From positions 186,001 to 250,000 of the forward strand of contig NZ_JAPYPG010000003.1 in NCBI RefSeq assembly GCF_029937755.1: a stretch of DNA of 64,000 bases, read 5' to 3'. The DNA comes from Henriciella sp. GTDB taxonomy: Bacteria; Pseudomonadota; Alphaproteobacteria; Caulobacterales; Hyphomonadaceae. Below are positions 33,469-42,570 of the stretch, piece by piece. Both the position numbers and the translations under genes were made by a program. Numbering within the stretch: position 1 is the stretch's first letter; the number at the start of each line of letters is the position of its first letter. The notes under the pieces are model-generated. The model was not told where the DNA came from and did no database searches. It saw nothing but the letters and a program-made list of their open reading frames with translations.

Positions 33469-35828
33469 GTCCGCTCGACCGGAAGCTGCTGCGCGATCTC
33501 TGGCGGATGAAGCTGCAGACCTCGGCCATCGGGCTCGTCATCGCTGTGGGCGTCTTGCTTCTGGTGATGATGGGCGGACTGGTAAACTCGCTGGAGCAGA
33601 CGCGGCAAGCCTATTACGACCGCTACCGGCTGGCCGATGTCTTTGCCCCGGTAAAGCGTGCGCCGGACCATCTGCTCACTCGGCTGTCAGAGATTCCGGG
33701 CGTGGCCGCCGTTGAAGGCCGGGTGGTCGGCGGAGCGCTCGTCGACATCGAGGATCAGACCGTTCCGGTCCGCGCCCAGGCCGTGTCGTTGCCTGCGTTC
33801 GGCGAACCACGCCTCAATGCGGTCTATCTCGCCGAGGGCCGACGGCTCGACCCGCGCCATATGGATGAAATCCTGCTGCTTCAGGGATTTGCAGACGCGC
33901 ATGATCTCGAGCCGGGAGACAGCATCTCGGCAACGATCCATGGAGCCCGGCATACGTTCCGGATTGCCGGCCTCGCACAGGCGCCGGAATTTCTCTACTC
34001 GACCGCACCGGGCGAACTGGCGCCCGACGACGCCCGCTTCGCCGTTATCTGGATGAATGAGGAGGCCCTTGCTGCCGCCCTCGATCTCGATGGCGCCTTC
34101 AACGAGGCGCTGATCTCGCTGGAGCGCGGCGCACAGGCTCCAGCCATCATCGATGCGGCGGACCGTATCCTCATGCGCTATGGCGGGACGGGCGCCTATG
34201 GTCTGGTCGACCAGATTTCCAACCGTTTCATCACGGAGGAAATCAGCGGGCTGCGCGTCTCATCACGATCCGTCCCTCCCGTGTTCATGGGGGTCGCCGC
34301 TTTCCTTCTTTACATCGTCATCTCACGGATGATCGAGGCGGAGCGGACACAGATCGGCCTCCTGAAAGCGTTCGGCTATACCAGCACCGAAATCGGCTGG
34401 CATTATCTGAAATTCATCCTGCTCGTATCCATCACCGGGGCCCTGCTGGGGTGTGCGCTCGGCGTCCTGTCCGGCCAGGCCCTGTCAGGTGTTTACCGGC
34501 AATACTACAAGTTTCCCTTCCTGCTCTTCAGGGTCGATCCGGGCTCCTTCATGACCGCCATCCTGGTCAGTGTCGCGTCTGCGTCTGCGGGAGGGTTTCT
34601 CGTCCTTCGCAAGATCTTCGCGCTCGCGCCGGCCGTGGCCATGCGCCCGCCTGCCCCCGCAGACTATTCCGGCTCCGCCCGGCTCGTCGCCGCGCTCAAA
34701 CGCTATCTCGACCAGCCGACCCGCATGATCGTGCGCCGCGTCGCGCGCCAACCCATGCGTGCTTTCGCGTCGACGATCGGCATTGCCGTCGGGATGGGTC
34801 TGGCGGTGGCCATGCTTGGCGTCCTCGGCGGCTTCGACAAGGCGGTTTCGCTGGGCTTCAATGTGATCGACCGAAGCGATGCAACGGTCACATTCGTGGA
34901 ACCGCTTGGCGAGAAGACACTGTTTGAACTCAAACGCCTCGACGGGGTGATCGAGGTCGAGCCATTCCGCAGTGTTTCGGTCGTCTTCCGCAATGGCGTG
35001 AAGACCCATCGCGGCGCGCTGAGCGGGTCCGTCAGCCCGGCTGAACTCAACCGCGCCATGAGCGAGGATGTCGAGCAGGTCTATGCCCGCAAGGATGGCG
35101 TCATCCTGTCTGACCCGCTGGCAAGGAAACTGGCGATACAGCCGGGGGACGAGGTCACCGTGGAAGTCCGCGAGGGGCGCAGGCCCGTCCTCTCCCTGCC
35201 TGTCACCGGAACGTTCCGCAGCCTGCTTGGCGCGCCGGCCTATTATGAAATCGGGGCCCTGAATGACGCCCTCAACGAACCTCAGCGCGTCTCCGGTGCC
35301 TATTTGCGGATCGATGCCGCGAATGAGACAGAGGTCTATGAAGCGATCAAGAACATGCCCGCTGTGGCCGGGATCACGCTCAAGGCAGACGCCCGCCAGT
35401 CGCTAGAGCGCATGATGAATGAGGGGGCCGGCGCCACCCGCTACTACATGGCGATCATTGCGGCGATCATTACCTTCGGCATCGTCTACAACTCGGCACG
35501 GATCGCCTATGCCGAGCGGGCGCATGATCTCGCCAGTCTCAGGGTCCTTGGTTTCACCAAGGGCGAGGCGGCTTACGTCCTGCTTGGCGAACTGGGGCTC
35601 ATCACCCTTGCCGCGTTGCCAATAGGCGCGCTGATCGGCATAGGGCTTGCTGGTGCTATCGCAGCCGGATTTTCAACTGATCTTTACACCATTCCGGCAG
35701 ACGTCGGTCCCGACAGTATCGGCAATGGCGCCATGGCCGTCATTATCGCTGCCATCATTGCAGGCTGGCTGGTGAAGCGTGACGTGGACCGGCTCGAACT
35801 CGTTTCTGCTCTAAAATCGAGGGAATAG
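33462..35828 (+). CDS. ABC transporter permease with two FtsX domains
   Basis: A 788-residue permease starting at a GTG that overlaps the ATPase gene by 7 bases; GAGGAG lies just upstream. A second GTG one codon later is equally possible. The first membrane helix (TSAIGLVIAVGVLLLVMMGG) is followed by a large periplasmic domain, an FtsX helix set (FMGVAAFLLYIVISRMIEAERTQIGLLKAFGYT), then the same arrangement repeated, ending AYAERAHDLASLRVLGFTKGEAAYVLLGE. This is the duplicated FtsX architecture. Substrate unknown. Confidence 0.9.
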   Translation: MVSPLDRKLLRDLWRMKLQTSAIGLVIAVGVLLLVMMGGLVNSLEQTRQAYYDRYRLADVFAPVKRAPDHLLTRLSEIPGVAAVEGRVVGGALVDIEDQTVPVRAQAVSLPAFGEPRLNAVYLAEGRRLDPRHMDEILLLQGFADAHDLEPGDSISATIHGARHTFRIAGLAQAPEFLYSTAPGELAPDDARFAVIWMNEEALAAALDLDGAFNEALISLERGAQAPAIIDAADRILMRYGGTGAYGLVDQISNRFITEEISGLRVSSRSVPPVFMGVAAFLLYIVISRMIEAERTQIGLLKAFGYTSTEIGWHYLKFILLVSITGALLGCALGVLSGQALSGVYRQYYKFPFLLFRVDPGSFMTAILVSVASASAGGFLVLRKIFALAPAVAMRPPAPADYSGSARLVAALKRYLDQPTRMIVRRVARQPMRAFASTIGIAVGMGLAVAMLGVLGGFDKAVSLGFNVIDRSDATVTFVEPLGEKTLFELKRLDGVIEVEPFRSVSVVFRNGVKTHRGALSGSVSPAELNRAMSEDVEQVYARKDGVILSDPLARKLAIQPGDEVTVEVREGRRPVLSLPVTGTFRSLLGAPAYYEIGALNDALNEPQRVSGAYLRIDAANETEVYEAIKNMPAVAGITLKADARQSLERMMNEGAGATRYYMAIIAAIITFGIVYNSARIAYAERAHDLASLRVLGFTKGEAAYVLLGELGLITLAALPIGALIGIGLAGAIAAGFSTDLYTIPADVGPDSIGNGAMAVIIAAIIAGWLVKRDVDRLELVSALKSRE

Positions 35829-35831
35829 GAC

Positions 35832-37067
35832 ATGGCCCGGAAGTCTCTGCGCTCACGCCCCATCATCCTCGGCATCGCTGCCGTTGCACTTGTCCTCCTG
35901 CTGGCCTGGTCATTCTGGCCGCGCCCGATAGCGGTGGATCTTGGCACGGTCGAACGAACGCAGATGGCTGTCACGGTCGACGAGGAAGCCCGAACCCGCG
36001 TGCGTGACGCCTATGTCGTCGCTGCGCCGATTGGCGGACGCCTGTTACGGGTGGAAGTTGAAGCCGGTGACGAAGTAACAGGTGGCGAGAGCGTGATTGC
36101 GCGGATGCTTGCAGCGCCACCCTCCGCCCTCGACATGCGTACCCGTGAACAGGCCCGCGCCGGGGTCAGCGCGGCCGAGGCCGCCTTACGGGTGGCCCGC
36201 GCCGATCTCAACAGCGCGCTGGCCGAACAGGATTTCGCCGACACAGAATTCGCCCGCGCCACGCGCCTGCGCGAGAGCAGCGCCGTTTCCCAGGCCGATC
36301 TCGAGCAGGCCCAGCGCCAGAAGCGCGCGGCTGATTCTGCCGTCGACACGGCCAAGGCAGCGATTTCCATGCGTGAAGCCGAGCTCGCCAACGCCCGCGC
36401 GCGCCTGATCGAATTCCGCGAAAGCGATACCGGATCACCGGCTGCCACAAGCAATCCCGGCGAGGGTGGCGCGATCCCGCTGGAGGCGCCGATAACCGGA
36501 CGCGTCCTGCGCGTCATGCAGGAGAGCGAGACCACACTCAGCCCCGGCCAGCCCATCCTCGAAATCGGTGATGTCTCGAACGACCTCGAAGTGATCACCG
36601 AACTCCTGTCTTCTGATGCGGTGCAGGTCGAAGCCGGCGACAAGGTTCTCATCGACAATTGGGGCGGCGATGCCGTGCTGAACGGCGTGGTCGAGCGCGT
36701 TGAACCCTGGGGCTTCACAAAATATTCCGCTCTCGGTGTGGAAGAACAGCGCGTCAACGCCATCATCCGCTTCACCGACCCGCTCGATGCCCGCTCAAGC
36801 CTCGGGCACGGTTATCGCGTCGAGGTCCGCATCGTCATCTGGGAAGACGAAGATGCACTCACCCTGCCCTCCGCGGCCCTGTTTCGCGACAATGGTGACT
36901 GGTCTGTCTTCACCGTTGAGGATGGCCGGGCGAGACAAATCCCTGTCGAGGTCGTCCGCAACAACGGCAATCTCGCCGCGATCGAATCGGGGCTCGGCGC
37001 GGGCACAGCGGTCATCCTCTATCCCGGCCCCGACCTTGAAGATGGCATCCGCGTCACAGAGCGATAA
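35832..37067 (+). CDS. HlyD/MacA-type periplasmic adaptor
   Basis: A 411-residue membrane-fusion protein starting 3 bp after the permease stop. It has one N-terminal anchor (PIILGIAAVALVLLLAWSFW, about 10-29), lipoyl half GGRLLRVEVEAGDEVTGGESV, a long alpha-helical hairpin (about 95-195) rich in Ala, Arg and Glu, second lipoyl half APITGRVLRVMQESETTLSPGQPI and a beta-barrel domain. With the preceding ATPase and permease it forms a MacAB-like export set; the outer-membrane partner could be the TolC-type protein at 29103 or one elsewhere. Confidence 0.9.
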   Translation: MARKSLRSRPIILGIAAVALVLLLAWSFWPRPIAVDLGTVERTQMAVTVDEEARTRVRDAYVVAAPIGGRLLRVEVEAGDEVTGGESVIARMLAAPPSALDMRTREQARAGVSAAEAALRVARADLNSALAEQDFADTEFARATRLRESSAVSQADLEQAQRQKRAADSAVDTAKAAISMREAELANARARLIEFRESDTGSPAATSNPGEGGAIPLEAPITGRVLRVMQESETTLSPGQPILEIGDVSNDLEVITELLSSDAVQVEAGDKVLIDNWGGDAVLNGVVERVEPWGFTKYSALGVEEQRVNAIIRFTDPLDARSSLGHGYRVEVRIVIWEDEDALTLPSAALFRDNGDWSVFTVEDGRARQIPVEVVRNNGNLAAIESGLGAGTAVILYPGPDLEDGIRVTER

Positions 37068-37080
37068 TCGCGGCGTCCGG

Positions 37081-37539
37081 ATGAGCGCACGCTCGACGGT
37101 TGAGGATATTCGCCTCGCGCTGGAAACGGCGGGAATGGCGCCCCTTCGGGCCGTGCCTGAGGATATGAGTTCGCTGAACGCCGAGGCGGGCGCCTATCTG
37201 CTCGTGATCGAGCTCAGCAAGGCCGTAGGCACCCGCGTCAATCGGCGCAGCACCGGCCAACTCCCGCCAGGCGCCTATATCTATGCCGGCAGCGCCAAGG
37301 GGCCGGGCGGTCTTGCCGCGCGTCTCAGGCGTCACTTTCGCAGGGACAAGAAACATCACTGGCATGTCGACGCGCTGACCGTGGAAGCCGATGCCCTCAG
37401 CGCACTGGCGATCGCCGGCGCCGATGAGTGCGAACTGGCCGCACATCTCCTGAGGACCGGCCGGTTTGGCATCGCCATTGACGGCTTCGGCAGCACGGAT
37501 TGCACCCGCTGCAGGAGCCATCTGCTGAAGCCACTATAG
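37081..37539 (+). CDS. DUF123/GIY-YIG-like nuclease family protein
   Basis: A 152-residue protein with GAYLLVIELSKAV and PPGAYIYAGSAKGPGGLAARLRRHFRRDKKHHWHVDAL, the DUF123 form of the GIY-YIG fold. A C-terminal GFGSTDCTRCRSHL motif is typical. Archaeal and thermophilic relatives are sometimes fused to endonuclease III. Nuclease activity is untested by anything visible here. It begins 13 bp after the adaptor gene; the match to ATG 37081 is good. Confidence 0.85.
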   Translation: MSARSTVEDIRLALETAGMAPLRAVPEDMSSLNAEAGAYLLVIELSKAVGTRVNRRSTGQLPPGAYIYAGSAKGPGGLAARLRRHFRRDKKHHWHVDALTVEADALSALAIAGADECELAAHLLRTGRFGIAIDGFGSTDCTRCRSHLLKPL

Positions 37540-37594
37540 CGGGACGTCTCATCCGGCGCCTATTGACAGCCATTCGCACTTGCAACATCAGAGC

Positions 37595-37765
37595 GCTCAG
37601 ATGGTGCTCCCCTAACAGGGGGCTAAGAGGGAAGCCGGTGTAAATCCGGTGCTGTACCCGCAACTGTCAGCCAGGAGCTGATGGCCACTCAAGCCACTGG
37701 GGCACTTCGCCCTGGGAAGGCGGCCAAAAGCGACGATCGGCGAGCCAGGAGACCTGCCATCGCGT
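37595..37765 (+). promoter_or_regulatory. Cobalamin riboswitch
   Basis: The 404-bp gap before btuB carries a cobalamin riboswitch. Conserved pieces in order are GGTGCTCCC, GGGCTAAGAGGGAAGCCGGTG, AAATCCGGTGCTGTACCCGC and AACTGT, and the B12 box GCCAGGAGACCTGCC at 37744-37758. It should repress the downstream uptake operon when adenosylcobalamin is abundant. Edges are approximate. Confidence 0.95.
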
Positions 37766-37770
37766 CGTTC

Positions 37771-37800
37771 GCCCGGAGACCGGGGAAAGTCTCAGCGGGC
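37771..37800 (+). promoter_or_regulatory. Expression-platform hairpin of the cobalamin riboswitch
   Basis: GCCC-GGAGAC and GTCTC-AGC-GGGC pair just after the B12 box, about 140 bases before btuB. It is not followed by a T run, so control is more likely at translation or through Rho than by an intrinsic terminator. Confidence 0.45.
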
Positions 37801-37943
37801 GGGAAGGCGTATGCCTGTCCTTTTGTAGCGACATCCGAAAACCCGGCCTGGCCGCCCGCATGGCATCCGTCATGAGGCCAGTATTTGTCGTTATGACGTG
37901 CACCTGTCTTCCGGGCGGCGGGGTGCGCATGAGGGGTATACCC

Positions 37944-39791
37944 ATGTCTTACAAGACAGCTCTGCTCAGCGCGGCGGCTCTCGGCATTGTTCTGCCGGGC
38001 TTCGCACAGGATTCAGACAGTGAAGAAAACCGGCTTGGCCCGGTCATCGTTGAAGGCTCGCGCCTGAACCAGACGGCGACGGAAGTCGGCTCCAGCGTCA
38101 ACATCATTTCCCAGGAGGATCTGGAAAAACTCGACTTCGACTTCGCGGTCGATGCCGTGGCCTCCGCGCCGGGCGTCACGATCAACCAGAACGGTGCCTT
38201 TGGCGGCGCCGCAAGCGTGCGCATCCGCGGCGCATCGACCGACCAGACACTGGTGCTCATCGACGGCGTTGCGGTGAACGATCCAAGCGCGGTCGGCGGT
38301 GCCTATGATTTCGGCTTCCTCGACACCTCCAGCATCGAACGGATCGAGGTGCTGAAAGGCCCGCAATCGACCCTCTGGGGCGCAGACGCCATTGGCGGCG
38401 TTGTCTCGATTACCACGAAGACGCCCGAAGAGGGCTTTGGCGGCCAGGCCTTTGCTGAATACGGCTCGTTCAACACCGTTCGCGGCGGTGTCTCGCTCGA
38501 AGGGGCTGGCGATGCCGGTGACTTCCGCCTCGGCGCAAGTGGTATCTCGTCGGACGGCATATCCAAGGCCGACGAGGACAATGGCAACACGGAAGACGAT
38601 GGCTATGAGTCGACCACCCTGTCGGTCCGCGGCGGGCTGAACCTTCCTGCCGGCGCCCGTCTCGAAGCGACCACGCTCTGGACCGATGCCGAAGCCGATT
38701 ATGACAGCTTCAGTGCCACTGGCGAAGGCAGCGTCGGCGATGGCGACGAGATGACGAAAAACGAGACCCTCGCCTCGACCGTCTCTCTCAAGGCCCCGCT
38801 TTTCGATGGCCGACTCGAGAACCTCGTCCAGCTCGGTTATTCCGACATTTCCCGCGAAAGCTTCGCCAATGGCGCTCCGAGCTTCTCCGCTGAGGGCGAC
38901 CGGCTGCTCTATCGCTATCAGGGCACGCTCGACATCGACGAGCGCAATACGCTCGCTTTCGGGGCCGAGCGTGAGGAGACCAGCTCAGGCGGCGAGGAAT
39001 CCTCCATCGACAGCTTGTTCGCGCTTTATGAAGTCAAACCTGTCGACACGCTTACCCTGACGGGCGGTGTGCGTATGGACGATCATGAGACGTTCGGCTC
39101 CGAAACCACAGGCCGGGTCGCCGCAGCGTGGAACCCGACCGGACAGGTCACGCTCCGCTCAAGCTGGGCTCAGGGCTTCAAGGCGCCGAGCATCTACCAG
39201 CTCACCTATATCTGCACCTTTTGCGGCCTGACCGAGCCGAATGCCGATCTCCAGCCGGAAACCTCCGAAGCTTTCGATGTCGGCATCGACTGGCGCTCAG
39301 GCGATGGCCGGGCCGAGGCCGGGATCACCTATTTCGATCAGGAAACGGAGAACATGATCGATTTCTCTTTCAGCGCCGGCTACGACAATATCGCGCTGGT
39401 CAACTCGCAAGGCATTGAACTCTACGGTGGCTATGCCCTGACCGACTGGCTGAACGTGTCGGCGAACTATGCCTGGCTCGACGCCGAGGACGGTGACGGA
39501 AACGAACTCAGCCGCCTGCCCGAGCAGTCCGGCGATGTGACCGTCTCGCTTGATCCGGATGGGCCGTTCTCAGGCGCTGTTCTGGTCCGCTATAATGGCG
39601 ACGAGGCCAATACCGACGGCACAACGCTTGATGGCTGGACGCGGGTCGACCTGACGGGCCGCTACACCCTCAATGATGGCGTGGAGCTCTATGGCCGCGT
39701 CGAAAACCTGTTTGACGAGGATTATCAGCAGATCCTCGGCTATGGCACGCCGGGCCTGTCCGGCTCGGTCGGCATCCGGCTGCGTTACTAG
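37944..39791 (+). CDS. btuB: BtuB-like cobalamin outer-membrane receptor
   Basis: A 615-residue TonB-dependent receptor directly under the cobalamin riboswitch. GAGGGG at 37931-37936 precedes the ATG at 37944; the signal peptide is MSYKTALLSAAALGIVLPGFA-Q. Plug motifs include VIVEGSRLNQTATEVGSSVNII, SVRIRGASTDQTLVLIDGVAVNDPS and IEVLKGPQSTLWGADAIGGVVSI, all BtuB-like. The barrel ends GTPGLSGSVGIRLRY with a terminal aromatic. Length matches E. coli BtuB (about 614). Confidence 0.93.
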   Translation: MSYKTALLSAAALGIVLPGFAQDSDSEENRLGPVIVEGSRLNQTATEVGSSVNIISQEDLEKLDFDFAVDAVASAPGVTINQNGAFGGAASVRIRGASTDQTLVLIDGVAVNDPSAVGGAYDFGFLDTSSIERIEVLKGPQSTLWGADAIGGVVSITTKTPEEGFGGQAFAEYGSFNTVRGGVSLEGAGDAGDFRLGASGISSDGISKADEDNGNTEDDGYESTTLSVRGGLNLPAGARLEATTLWTDAEADYDSFSATGEGSVGDGDEMTKNETLASTVSLKAPLFDGRLENLVQLGYSDISRESFANGAPSFSAEGDRLLYRYQGTLDIDERNTLAFGAEREETSSGGEESSIDSLFALYEVKPVDTLTLTGGVRMDDHETFGSETTGRVAAAWNPTGQVTLRSSWAQGFKAPSIYQLTYICTFCGLTEPNADLQPETSEAFDVGIDWRSGDGRAEAGITYFDQETENMIDFSFSAGYDNIALVNSQGIELYGGYALTDWLNVSANYAWLDAEDGDGNELSRLPEQSGDVTVSLDPDGPFSGAVLVRYNGDEANTDGTTLDGWTRVDLTGRYTLNDGVELYGRVENLFDEDYQQILGYGTPGLSGSVGIRLRY

Positions 39792-39800
39792 GACCCGTCC

Positions 39801-40652
39801 ATGTCGAGACTGACGATCCTCCTTGCTTCTCTCGCCATCGGGCTTGCTGCCTGCGGTGCCCCTCCCACGCCGCGAGCAGAAGAGAGCAGCCGTCCGATGC
39901 GGATCGTCAGTCTCGACTACTGCGCTGACCAGTATGTCCTGAAGCTCGCCGACCGCGAGCAGATCCTCGCCATCTCGCCGGATGCGACGAAGGATTTCTC
40001 CTATATGCGTGCGGCGGCCAAAGGTGTGCCGACCGTGAGACCCTCCGCCGAAAACGTTCTCGTCCTCAAACCTGATCTCATCGTTCGCTCCTATGGCGGC
40101 GGGCCAAGAGCCTCAGCCTTCTTCGAACAGGCCGGCGTTCCGGTGCTGAATGTCGGCTGGACATCGAGCATCGACGGATCGGACATGACCTCCATTCCGG
40201 GCGTCATCCAGCACATGGCTGACGGGCTTGGGCAGGGCGAACGCGGCGAGGCCCTGGCCAAGGACTTCCGCGCACGGCTCGACGCGCTCAAGGCGCAGCA
40301 TGACGGCAAGACGGCCCTTTACATGACATCAGGCGGCGTCACCTCCGGGCCGGGATCACTGGTCCACCAGATGCTGCTCGCCGCAGGGCTGGACAATTTC
40401 CAGCAGACGCCCGGCTGGCGCCCGATCCCGCTCGAGCGGCTCACACGGGACCAGCCAGACATCATCGTGCCGGCCCTGTTCAACGCCGATCATGCGGCCA
40501 GTCCGGATGTGTGGAGTCCGATGCACCACCCGATCGCCCGAACACAACTTGCCCGCAAAGATGTCGTGCCGATCGAAGGGGCCTGGACGGCCTGCGGGGC
40601 GTGGTTCCTTATGGATGCCATCGAGGCCCTTGCCGGAAAGAAAGACCCATGA
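39801..40652 (+). CDS. btuF: Cobalamin ABC transporter binding lipoprotein
   Basis: A 283-residue periplasmic binding protein with a lipobox (LAIGLAAC, Cys18) so it is probably anchored rather than free. RIVSLDYCADQYVLKLADREQILAIS and KPDLIVRSYGGGP are typical of the BtuF/FhuD cluster. It lies 9 bp after btuB and its stop overlaps btuC by 4 bases. Cobalamin rather than siderophore is inferred from the riboswitch and btuB. Confidence 0.9.
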   Translation: MSRLTILLASLAIGLAACGAPPTPRAEESSRPMRIVSLDYCADQYVLKLADREQILAISPDATKDFSYMRAAAKGVPTVRPSAENVLVLKPDLIVRSYGGGPRASAFFEQAGVPVLNVGWTSSIDGSDMTSIPGVIQHMADGLGQGERGEALAKDFRARLDALKAQHDGKTALYMTSGGVTSGPGSLVHQMLLAAGLDNFQQTPGWRPIPLERLTRDQPDIIVPALFNADHAASPDVWSPMHHPIARTQLARKDVVPIEGAWTACGAWFLMDAIEALAGKKDP

Positions 40653-41641
40653 CCGGCAACCGCCTCCTCATCCCGGCCCTCGCAGCCGCCTCGCTTATGG
40701 CGCTATTCGCCGCCTGCCTGCTCGGCTCGACACCCATGCCCGCAGGCCGTGTCCTGGCCGCGCTGTTCGGCGGCGCGGATGCAGCCGACCAGCTGGTCGT
40801 CTGGCAGATCCGCCTGCCCCGCGCGCTGGCCGCCTTCGTGGCCGGCGCTGCGCTGGGCATCAGTGGCGCGAGCCTGCAGGGGCTCCTGCGCAACCCGCTC
40901 GCCGAACCCGGCGTGCTTGGGGTCTCCGCCTCCGCCTCGCTCTTCGCAACCGTTTCGCTCTATTACGGCGTGGCCGCCCTCTCGCCATGGGTGCTTCCCA
41001 TTGCGGCGATACTGGGCGCGCTCGTCGCGACCGCCCTTATCGCGCTGGCCGCGATCCGCACCCGCTCTGTCGTGACGCTCATCCTTATCGGCGTCGGCAT
41101 ATCGAGTTTCGCGGGCGCGGCGATGAGCCTGCTCATGAACCTTGCGCCGACCCCTTTCACCCTGTCGGACATGATCAACTGGATGCTCGGCTCGGTCGCC
41201 AATCGCAGCTTCCGTGAGATCGGCTTTGCTGCGCCCTTCCTGATGGCCGGCGCCGCCATCCTGCTCGCCTCGCGCCGCGGCCTGTCGGCCCTGACCCTGG
41301 GCGAGGAAGCCGCCAGCGGTGTCGGCCTGAACCTCCGCAACCAGCGTATCCTGACCGTGCTCGGCGCGGGCCTCGCCACCGGGGGCTCGGTGGCGCTGGC
41401 TGGTGCGATCGGTTTTGTGGGTATCGTCGCGCCGCATATCATCCGGCCCTTCGTGAACCATGACCCGGCCCGCTCGCTCATTCCGTCTGCCCTTCTGGCG
41501 GGCCTGATTCTCGTTCTCGCAGACATCGGTGTACGGCTGCTGCCAACCACCAACGAGTTGAAGCTCGGCGTCGTCGCAGCGCTAATCGGCGCACCGGCCT
41601 TCGTCTGGATCGCAATGAGGAGGCGGGCGCTGAATGGCTGA
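40649..41641 (+). CDS. btuC: Cobalamin ABC transporter permease
   Basis: A 330-residue FecCD/BtuC-type permease with about ten membrane helices. The family signature is RLPRALAAFVAGAALGISGASLQGLLRNPLAEPGVLGVS. The coupling region is SVALAGAIGFVGIVAPHIIRPFVNHDPARSLIPSALL. The ATG at 40649 overlaps the btuF stop (ATGA); an upstream in-frame start would intrude into btuF. Confidence 0.93.
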   Translation: MTGNRLLIPALAAASLMALFAACLLGSTPMPAGRVLAALFGGADAADQLVVWQIRLPRALAAFVAGAALGISGASLQGLLRNPLAEPGVLGVSASASLFATVSLYYGVAALSPWVLPIAAILGALVATALIALAAIRTRSVVTLILIGVGISSFAGAAMSLLMNLAPTPFTLSDMINWMLGSVANRSFREIGFAAPFLMAGAAILLASRRGLSALTLGEEAASGVGLNLRNQRILTVLGAGLATGGSVALAGAIGFVGIVAPHIIRPFVNHDPARSLIPSALLAGLILVLADIGVRLLPTTNELKLGVVAALIGAPAFVWIAMRRRALNG

Positions 41642-42395
41642 CCTCGTCACGCAGGATCTCTCCATCGATGCCGGTTCGGCGACGCTTGTCCACGGCGCAA
41701 CGCTCCGCCTCGTGCCCGGCGAGCTTGTCGCCCTGCTCGGCCCCAATGGCGCGGGAAAGACCAGCCTGCTGCGCGCCGCGCTCGGCCTCGAAAAGCGCAG
41801 CGCCGGCCTCGCCACGCTGGACGGCACAGACAGCGAGAAACTCTCGCCCATGCAACGGGCCCGCCGCGTCGCCTACCTGCCCCAGCAGCGCCCACTTGCC
41901 TGGCCGAATACCGTGCGCGATGTCGTCGCCCTCGGCCGCTTCGCCTATGGCGCCGCTCCCGGACGGCTTGGGCCAAGCGATGCGGAGGCGGTCGATCAGG
42001 CCATCGCCCGCTGTGATCTCACAGGGCTGAGCGACCGGCAGACCGACACGCTGTCAGGCGGGGAACTTGCCCGCGTACACTGCGCCCGCGCCTTCGCCGC
42101 AGACGCGCCGCTTCTGGTCGCTGACGAGCCCGTCGCCGCTCTCGACCCGCGTCACCAGTTCCGCGTGATGGACATTGTCCGTCAGTTTGTTGATGGCGGC
42201 GGCGGCGCGCTTGTTGTCCTGCACGACATTGCGCTGGCGGCGCGCTATGCCACACGCATGATCTGGATGAAGGATGGCCGCATTATCGCTGACGGATCAC
42301 CGGAAGACACACTGACGGCAGAACGCCTGGCAGACATTTACGGCGTGCGCGCCCGTGTGGCCGGACGGACCGTCGAGATCGAAGGCGCGCTCTAG
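41634..42395 (+). CDS. btuD: Cobalamin ABC transporter ATPase
   Basis: A 253-residue ATPase overlapping btuC by 8 bases. Walker A LGPNGAGKTSLL, Q-loop YLPQQRPLAW, signature LSGGELARVHCARA, Walker B LLVADEPVAALD and H-loop VLHDIALAARY are intact. It completes the four-gene uptake operon btuBFCD. Confidence 0.93.
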   Translation: MADLVTQDLSIDAGSATLVHGATLRLVPGELVALLGPNGAGKTSLLRAALGLEKRSAGLATLDGTDSEKLSPMQRARRVAYLPQQRPLAWPNTVRDVVALGRFAYGAAPGRLGPSDAEAVDQAIARCDLTGLSDRQTDTLSGGELARVHCARAFAADAPLLVADEPVAALDPRHQFRVMDIVRQFVDGGGGALVVLHDIALAARYATRMIWMKDGRIIADGSPEDTLTAERLADIYGVRARVAGRTVEIEGAL

Positions 42396-42429
42396 CGGCA
42401 ACACTCAGCCCAAATAAATACGACGAAGA

Positions 42430-42447
42430 CGGGCCTGAGCCCGTCCC
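42430..42447. terminator. Hairpin after btuD
   Basis: GACGGGC-CTGA-GCCCGTC is a perfect 7-bp stem about 35 bases past the btuD stop. The T-rich side lies on the minus strand (CTTCGTCGTATTTATTT), so it may equally end leftward transcription from the acyltransferase side. Confidence 0.5.
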
Positions 42448-42474
42448 GATGACGACATGTCTTCTGGAAATGTT

Positions 42475-42520
42475 TGGTACGCCCAACAAGATTCGAACCT
42501 GTGACCTACACATTAAAAGT
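42475..42520 (-). repeat. 3' fragment of tRNA-Lys(TTT), possible att site
   Basis: These 46 bases match the 3' part of the intact tRNA-Lys at 43862-43937 (CCA end, T arm, variable loop and part of the anticodon loop) at 43 of 46 positions in the same orientation. Similarity stops at the anticodon arm, after which the sequence becomes very AT-rich. It lies on the 3' side of the intact tRNA gene. This geometry fits a tRNA-targeted integration scar, or else a decayed duplicate tRNA. Confidence 0.75.
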
Positions 42521-42570
42521 AAGCATATATATCAATAAACACAATGCATTATAGATGTGCCAGTCACAGT

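Noticed and set aside
42475..42545. A second complete tRNA-Lys next to btuD
   Set aside because: Only the 3' part is tRNA-like. The D arm and 5' acceptor strand are replaced by AT-rich sequence that cannot fold, so it is reported as a fragment.
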